From Methylobacteriaceae bacterium (lineage in GTDB: Bacteria > Pseudomonadota > Alphaproteobacteria > Rhizobiales > Beijerinckiaceae), in assembly GCA_019247255.1 (NCBI GenBank), contig JAFAPJ010000604.1, forward strand, positions 1-10,371: a stretch of 10,371 nucleotides of DNA, in the 5' to 3' direction. A program made the translations under genes and the position numbers. Shown piece by piece: positions 6,062 to 10,371 of this stretch. The notes below the pieces were generated by a model. It saw only the letters and a list, made by a program, of their open reading frames with translations, made no database searches and was not told the origin of the DNA. Within the stretch, counting starts at the first letter, position 1. Every line of letters begins with the position of its first letter.

Positions 6062-9000
6062 CCTGTCCGGGCGGCCGACGAGGGCGCCCGGACGCTCCGG
6101 CGGGAAGATGTCGATCGTCTCCAGCGCGCGGCGGAGCGATCCGAGGCCGCGCTCGAAGCCGTAGCGCTCCGCGACCAGAGCCCGCGCGCTCGCGGCCGTC
6201 CGGTCCCAGAGCGCGTCATCCTCGACGAGCGCGGCGACCGCCTCGACCCAGGCGCCCGGGCTCTCGGCCAAGCGGTAATCGAGCCCCGCCCGGCCCGCGA
6301 TCCCTTCCGCGGCGATCGGCGAGAGCACGGTCGGGCAGCCCTGCGCCATGGCGCCGATCACCTTGCCCTTGATCCCCGCGCCGGAGATGAGCGGCGCCAC
6401 GAAGACCCGGGCCGATCCGTAAACCTCCCCGAGGTTCGGGGCGTGACCTCGAACGGTCACGCCGGGTCCCGCGAGGGCCTCGACGTCTGGCGTCACCTGG
6501 CTGCCCCAGATGGACAGCGTCAGGTCGGGCAGCCGCGCGCGCAGCAGCGGCATCACGTCCCGGCAGAACCGCACCATGGCCTCTTCGTTCGGCCGGTGGC
6601 CGTAGCTGCCGAGGAACGCGATGCCGCGCCGGCCCTCCCGCGGCGGCACGGACGGCGGCGCCTCGGCGACCCACGGGCAGAGCGCGACCTTGGCGCGGCC
6701 GAGATGGTGGCTCTCGATGATCGCGGCCTCGACCTCGCTGTAGGTCAGGGTCAGGTCGACCTCGCGCATGAGCGCGAGCTCGGCTTCGCGCGTCACCCGG
6801 CTGCGCGCGACGAGCTTCGGGTCGTTGCCAGCGAGCCCCGCCCGCAGCTCCCGCAGGAAGTGCAGATCCGCGACGTTGAAGACGCGCTTCGCCCGCGGCA
6901 GGTAGCGCCGCAGGAGGGGCAGGGCGATCCGGGCGACGTTGTAGCGGGTCATATAGACGAGATCGAAGCCGTCCGGCCGCCCGGCGAGCGCGGCCTCGAG
7001 CGAGGGCGCGAAGGGCGCGTGCAGGATCTCGACGCCGCGTCGGCGGAGCGCGGCGGCGTAGCGCCCCCCGCCCGCCGCATCGAGCGGCGCCACCGTGACC
7101 TTGTAGCCGAGCGCCTGAAGAAGCCGGATTTCCTGGTCGGCCGCGTAGCTGCCGGCATCCATGTCGGGGCGCGGCAGCTGGAGATCGATCACGAGCGCGC
7201 AGCCGTCCGCGCCACGGTCGAGCGCGAGGGCGAGCGGCGCCTCGTCCGGCGTCAGCGTGGCGAGCTCGGCGCGCCAGCGCCGCCGGGTCGCGGTGTCGAG
7301 GCGCGGGGGCGCGAGCGCATGGCCGCCCGCCTGATCGGCGAGATCCGGCCAGGGACGCGCCACGGCGGCGTCCGGCACGACCACGAGCGCGCGGCCGAGA
7401 CGCCCGAGCGCGAAGGCGAGCGCCGCCAGGGCGGCTTCGGTGCTCTCGGCCGGCCCGTCCGGGCCTTCCCCGACGAGGGCCGCCGCCGTCGCGAGCGCCT
7501 CGCGATCGATCATGACGGCCTCGGCCCCGAGCTGGTCGACGAGGCGGACATGGTCCGCGCGCGGATCGCGCGGATTGCCACCCCAGGCGAGCGGCTCGAC
7601 CGTCCCGGAGGCGCGCACGATCCGACCGGCTTCCGCGAGCCGCCCCTCGCGGGTCAGCACGGCGGCGCCGGCTGCGCCGAGCCCGTCGAAGGTCGTGAAG
7701 GCCGCGTCGAGCGCGTCGAGCCAGCCGGGCAGCGGCTCGCACCCGGCCCTGAGGAGCACGACCCGTCGCGCCCGCGCCATCGCGCCCGCGCGCGCGAGCC
7801 AGCCCGGCCCGTCATCGGTGCGGCCGAGGCCCGAGACGAGTTCGGCGAGGCCGTCCGGCTCGGGGCCGACGAGCGAGACCTCGAAATCCGCAGACGGGCT
7901 CGAGAACAGCAGCCCCGCCGCGCTGCGCCGGACGGATTCCGCGTTCCGGGCGCCGTGAAGGAGGATCGTGAACCGAGGCTCGGCGGGCGAAGGCAGGGGA
8001 AGCGGCGGCTCCTCGCCTGAGCGCTCGCGGCCGGACAGGATCGCCTGGCAGCGGATCGCGAGCGCCGCGTCGGCGCCGTCCTCCCCGGCCGCGAGCCGCT
8101 CCAGATGCGCGAGAAGCCCCGGCGCACGCCGGGACGCCAGCGGGTCCTCCTCCGGCTCCGCGAGCGGACGCCCGGCGCCGTCGCGGGCGTCGGAGGCGAG
8201 GCGCGCGGCCGGCAGGATCTCGGCCGCGGCGAACAGGGTCGCGCCGCTCCGCTCCTCCACGAGGCTGACGACGTGCGGCGCGCCGTCGAGCCAGGCGTCG
8301 GGCACGCGAAGCGACACCTCCGCGCCGCCCTCCGGATCCGGCGCGACCGCGGCCGCGGCGACCGCCCGGTCGTCGACGAGGAGCCTCAGCCGGACCGCTC
8401 CCTCCGCCTGCGGAAGACGGCCGGTCAGCGTCGCGCCGTCGAACGCGCCGAGCACGAAGGGCGCGAGCTGCGCGGCCGGGAGCCGCAACGGCAGCCCGTC
8501 GATCGGGCGGCCGTCCGGGAGGGCGACCGCCACCTCCGCGGCTTCCACGATCGATCGCGCCGGCAGCACGAGCTCGACAAGCTCGCCTGCGCCGCACGCG
8601 ACCGCGAGCGCCTCCTCAGGGCGGAGGCATGTCATCCGCGAGGCGGCTGCGCCCGGCATTCCAAGCGTGAGCCTGGTGAAGAAGAGGTGCGCGCCTGCCT
8701 GGCCCCGAAGGGGCTGGAGCACGAGGGACAGCCGCAGGCTCTGCGCGTCGGCCGGCACGGTCATCTGCACGGAGGCCGCGGCGTAATCCGCCGCCGCCCG
8801 TCCGCCGAGCCGCTTCTCGATGCGAGTCTCGGCGCGGGCGAGAACGCAGCCGTCCTCGCGCAGGGCGTCGAGGCAGATCAGGCCTTCGCAGCGATGGAGG
8901 CCGAAGAGGCCCGACGCCTCGTAGCGCCGGCCGGCGAGGACCGGGGTCGCGTCGCGCCCCGAGGCATCGCGGTAGATCGCGACCAGCTCGGCGGCGCCGG

Positions 9001-9367
9001 CCGCCGCCAGATAGGCGGTGTGCCCCGCCTCGAGCGTCCATTGCTCGGCGATGTCGCGGCCGATCCGGCCGGCCTGGGGGTCCGCGAGCCCGAAGGGCGG
9101 GGTCTCGCCATCCATGGCGGGGTCGTGAAGCAGGTTGAGGCCCGGGAGGCCGCTCTCGTCGAGGCGGGTCAGCCGCGTCGGGACCGTCGGCTCGCCGTTG
9201 ATCGCGAGGTGAAGCGCGGCGTCACGCGCGGGCAGGAACATCAGGAGGTGTCGGCCCGCGGCCTCGACGAGGCGCGGCCGAAGCGCGGGCTCCGGCCGGG
9301 TTCCCGCTGCGGTCTCGTCCATGGGCACGAGCCGCAAGGACGGAGCGGTCTGGATGGCGGCGCTCAT
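6059..9367 (-). CDS. Large fusion glycosyltransferase, 1102 aa: N-terminal beta region, degenerate GT2-like domain, GT4 domain
   Basis: A probable cytosolic glycosyltransferase of surface polysaccharide synthesis. Residues about 1-460 are uncharacterised: about 140-235 look like a jelly-roll carbohydrate-binding-type module and about 345-385 carry a DGxPHxVSL-type beta segment. Residues about 466-700 follow the GT2 layout (RFTILLHGARN; GWLARAGAMARARRVVLLRAG; LPGWLDAL; GRLAEAGRIV; VRLVDQLGAEAVMIDREAL), but where active GT2 enzymes have an acidic DxD-like motif this one reads RAGCEPL, so it is probably inactive. Residues about 725-1085 are a GT-B/GT4 enzyme with VFNVADLHFLRE, TLTYSEVEAAII, GIAFLGSYGHRPNEEA and the donor-site segment SGAGIKGKVIGAMAQGCP followed by PIAAEGI. 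Gly replaces the usual Glu of the EAM motif. The start at 9367 is supported by GGAG five bases upstream; the frame stays open further upstream only because it shadows the divergent gene. Confidence 0.87.
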   Translation of the reverse strand: MSAAIQTAPSLRLVPMDETAAGTRPEPALRPRLVEAAGRHLLMFLPARDAALHLAINGEPTVPTRLTRLDESGLPGLNLLHDPAMDGETPPFGLADPQAGRIGRDIAEQWTLEAGHTAYLAAAGAAELVAIYRDASGRDATPVLAGRRYEASGLFGLHRCEGLICLDALREDGCVLARAETRIEKRLGGRAAADYAAASVQMTVPADAQSLRLSLVLQPLRGQAGAHLFFTRLTLGMPGAAASRMTCLRPEEALAVACGAGELVELVLPARSIVEAAEVAVALPDGRPIDGLPLRLPAAQLAPFVLGAFDGATLTGRLPQAEGAVRLRLLVDDRAVAAAAVAPDPEGGAEVSLRVPDAWLDGAPHVVSLVEERSGATLFAAAEILPAARLASDARDGAGRPLAEPEEDPLASRRAPGLLAHLERLAAGEDGADAALAIRCQAILSGRERSGEEPPLPLPSPAEPRFTILLHGARNAESVRRSAAGLLFSSPSADFEVSLVGPEPDGLAELVSGLGRTDDGPGWLARAGAMARARRVVLLRAGCEPLPGWLDALDAAFTTFDGLGAAGAAVLTREGRLAEAGRIVRASGTVEPLAWGGNPRDPRADHVRLVDQLGAEAVMIDREALATAAALVGEGPDGPAESTEAALAALAFALGRLGRALVVVPDAAVARPWPDLADQAGGHALAPPRLDTATRRRWRAELATLTPDEAPLALALDRGADGCALVIDLQLPRPDMDAGSYAADQEIRLLQALGYKVTVAPLDAAGGGRYAAALRRRGVEILHAPFAPSLEAALAGRPDGFDLVYMTRYNVARIALPLLRRYLPRAKRVFNVADLHFLRELRAGLAGNDPKLVARSRVTREAELALMREVDLTLTYSEVEAAIIESHHLGRAKVALCPWVAEAPPSVPPREGRRGIAFLGSYGHRPNEEAMVRFCRDVMPLLRARLPDLTLSIWGSQVTPDVEALAGPGVTVRGHAPNLGEVYGSARVFVAPLISGAGIKGKVIGAMAQGCPTVLSPIAAEGIAGRAGLDYRLAESPGAWVEAVAALVEDDALWDRTAASARALVAERYGFERGLGSLRRALETIDIFPPERPGALVGRPDR

Positions 9368-9426
9368 GTCGGCTCCGATCTGACGAGACGAATCCCGATC
9401 GGGCGCGGATAGCGAACGAAGTCCTT

Positions 9427-9474
9427 CAGCGGCTTTCACCGCTGGTCCGCATTTTTCGAGGAAAAACATGCGGA
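9427..9474. promoter_or_regulatory. Two adjacent hairpins in the 192-bp divergent intergenic region
   Basis: CAGCGG (9427-9432) pairs with CCGCTG (9439-9444). Immediately next to it, TCCGCATTTTTC (9446-9457) pairs with GAAAAA-ca-TGCGGA (9461-9474) across a GAG loop, a 12-bp stem with one 2-nt bulge. The surrounding DNA (about 9400-9530) is much less GC-rich than the genes, so such a long match is less likely to be chance. The site lies 60-107 bp upstream of the glycosyltransferase start and could be an operator, a leader structure of the minus-strand transcript, or both. I cannot define a confident promoter. Confidence 0.4.
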
Positions 9475-9531
9475 GCTTTCGGCTAAAACGTCGCTCAGAG
9501 CTTAAATCGTCTTTGGTTCGCCTCGGACATA

Positions 9532-9552
9532 CCTCGCCCTGGGCGGGGTTTT
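9532..9552 (+). terminator. Terminator-like hairpin in the leader of the last gene
   Basis: CCTCGCCC (9532-9539) and GGGCGGGG (9541-9548) form a GC-rich stem with one T-G wobble, and the right arm runs directly into TTTT (9549-9552). This is the arrangement of a short intrinsic terminator or attenuator, eight bases upstream of the ATG at 9560. The loop is only one base as drawn, so the real stem is about seven pairs at most. It may instead simply shape translation initiation, or belong to a transcript from upstream. Confidence 0.3.
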
Positions 9553-9559
9553 GAAGATC

Positions 9560-10371
9560 ATGCAGGTGGACGGGTCGGTCCTGGGCGGGCGGGCGCTGGA
9601 AAGCGGCGCGGACGAGACGGCGCCGGGGGCGGTCGCGAGCGTCTCGCCCGAGCGGGGGCTCGAGGGCGTCTGCATCGATCCGCGTTGCCCGAGCCGGCCG
9701 GCCCGGGTGGACGTCCTGGCCGGAGCCGCGGCCGAGCCGACCGTGCTCGCGACCGTATTCGCACTGCGGCCCTGGCCCGAGGTCGGCGATCACGGCTTTC
9801 GCGTGCGCTGGGCGGATTTCGACCCGGCCCGCGTCCGGCACATGGCGGCGCGCGACCCGCAGGGCCGCATCAGCGTCGAGAGCGGCGGCAGGGGGCTGCC
9901 GAGCCAGGCCGACCTGCCGACGCTCGCGGAGCTCGTCAGCCTCGTCGCGCTCGCGGCCGAGCTCGCGGATCCGCTCCAAGGACCCGATCTCGCGGCCGAA
10001 TACGGCGTCGTGCGCCTCTCGGGCCTCTTCGACGACGCCTGGTATCTCGAGCGTCATCCCGACGTCGCGGCGGCCGGCATGGACCCGCTGCTCCATTACC
10101 TGGTGGCTGGGGAAGCGGAGGGGCGCGCCGCGTCCTTCTACTTCGACGCGGCCCATTATCGGGCGACCGCGGGCGTTAGCGCGGCCGGCAGCGTGCTCGC
10201 GCATTACGTCCAGGGCGGCTTCCGGGAGCGCCCGGCGACCAGCATCCATTTCGACGGCGCCTGCTACGCGGAGCATTACCGTCTCGCGCCAGAGCAGGAC
10301 GCGCTCGCCGACTTCCTTGCCCAGCGCCGCCTGCCCAACCCGAACCGCCTCTTCGACGTCGTGCGCTATCT
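9560..10371 (+). CDS. N-terminal part of FD..WYL/PDVAAAG-repeat protein, probably glycosyltransferase-associated (cut by window end)
   Basis: The frame from ATG 9560 stays open for 270 codons to the window edge, so the 3' end is missing. Residues 1-155 are unassigned, with no signal peptide. From residue 156 there are repeats of about 36 residues: LFDDAWYLERHPDVAAAG...PLLHYL (156-192), then more diverged copies with FDAAHY (195-200), FDGACY (231-236) and FDVVRY (265-270), the FD...Y core recurring every 34-38 residues. Such repeats are known from large glycosyltransferase and surface-polysaccharide proteins of Alphaproteobacteria, usually upstream of the catalytic domain, which here would lie beyond the window. 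The ribosome site is weak (GAAG, three bases before ATG); TTG at 9551 or GTG at 9566 are alternative starts. It is divergent from the fusion glycosyltransferase, which supports a shared role in glycan synthesis. Confidence 0.72.
   Translation, partial: MQVDGSVLGGRALESGADETAPGAVASVSPERGLEGVCIDPRCPSRPARVDVLAGAAAEPTVLATVFALRPWPEVGDHGFRVRWADFDPARVRHMAARDPQGRISVESGGRGLPSQADLPTLAELVSLVALAAELADPLQGPDLAAEYGVVRLSGLFDDAWYLERHPDVAAAGMDPLLHYLVAGEAEGRAASFYFDAAHYRATAGVSAAGSVLAHYVQGGFRERPATSIHFDGACYAEHYRLAPEQDALADFLAQRRLPNPNRLFDVVRY

Noticed and set aside
4807..6372. Plus-strand frame of 521 codons overlapping the pyruvyl transferase gene
   Set aside because: An alternative frame of the same strand with Arg/Ala-rich translation; the pyruvyl transferase frame has clear family motifs.
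6443..8020. Plus-strand frame of 525 codons opposite the GT domains
   Set aside because: Antisense shadow of the glycosyltransferase, with Arg/Glu/Gly-rich low-information composition and no domain.
9368..10276. Upstream extension of the large minus-strand gene to a frame of 1405 codons
   Set aside because: It crosses a low-GC regulatory region and then runs antisense to the repeat protein gene. A good GGAG site supports the start at 9367.

Overview
The window is strongly GC-rich, with G or C at most third codon positions. Its gene families (RTX repeats fused to a Hint domain, long multi-domain glycosyltransferases, FD..WYL..HPDVAAAG repeats) are typical of Alphaproteobacteria, especially Methylobacteriaceae and related Rhizobiales. 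The assignment is from protein style only. There is no rRNA, tRNA, CRISPR array, insertion sequence or phage gene in the window.

Left part (about 76-3562, plus strand): a 307-residue protein of unknown function is followed after 47 bp by a 329-residue RTX protein, then after 141 bp by a 421-residue protein carrying an uninterrupted block of 16 RTX nonapeptides and a C-terminal Hint_2-type domain. All three point the same way and may be co-transcribed, although two hairpins lie between the RTX genes. A perfect palindrome at 3540-3562 closes the group and separates it from the convergent gene to the right.

Middle part (3572-6061): a minus-strand gene for a probably exported, cysteine-rich, propeller-like protein is divergent from a plus-strand polysaccharide pyruvyl transferase family gene; an 84-bp gap separates them. 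The pyruvyl transferase gene converges on the next gene with only 15 bp between stop codons, and overlapping GC-rich hairpins sit across those stops.

Right part (6059-10371): a large minus-strand gene encodes a 1102-residue fusion of an uncharacterised, partly beta-sandwich-like N-terminus, a GT2-like domain that seems to have lost its DxD acidic residues, and a C-terminal GT4-type glycosyltransferase. Divergent from it, across a 192-bp region with three hairpins, begins a gene cut by the window edge. It carries the roughly 36-residue FD...Y / PDVAAAG / PLLHY repeats often found in large glycosyltransferase proteins.

Together the genes suggest a cell-surface module: secreted calcium-binding RTX proteins, one possibly self-processing, next to enzymes that build and pyruvylate an extracellular polysaccharide. 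No type I secretion ABC transporter, membrane-fusion protein, polymerase or flippase is present here, so the link is by neighbourhood only.
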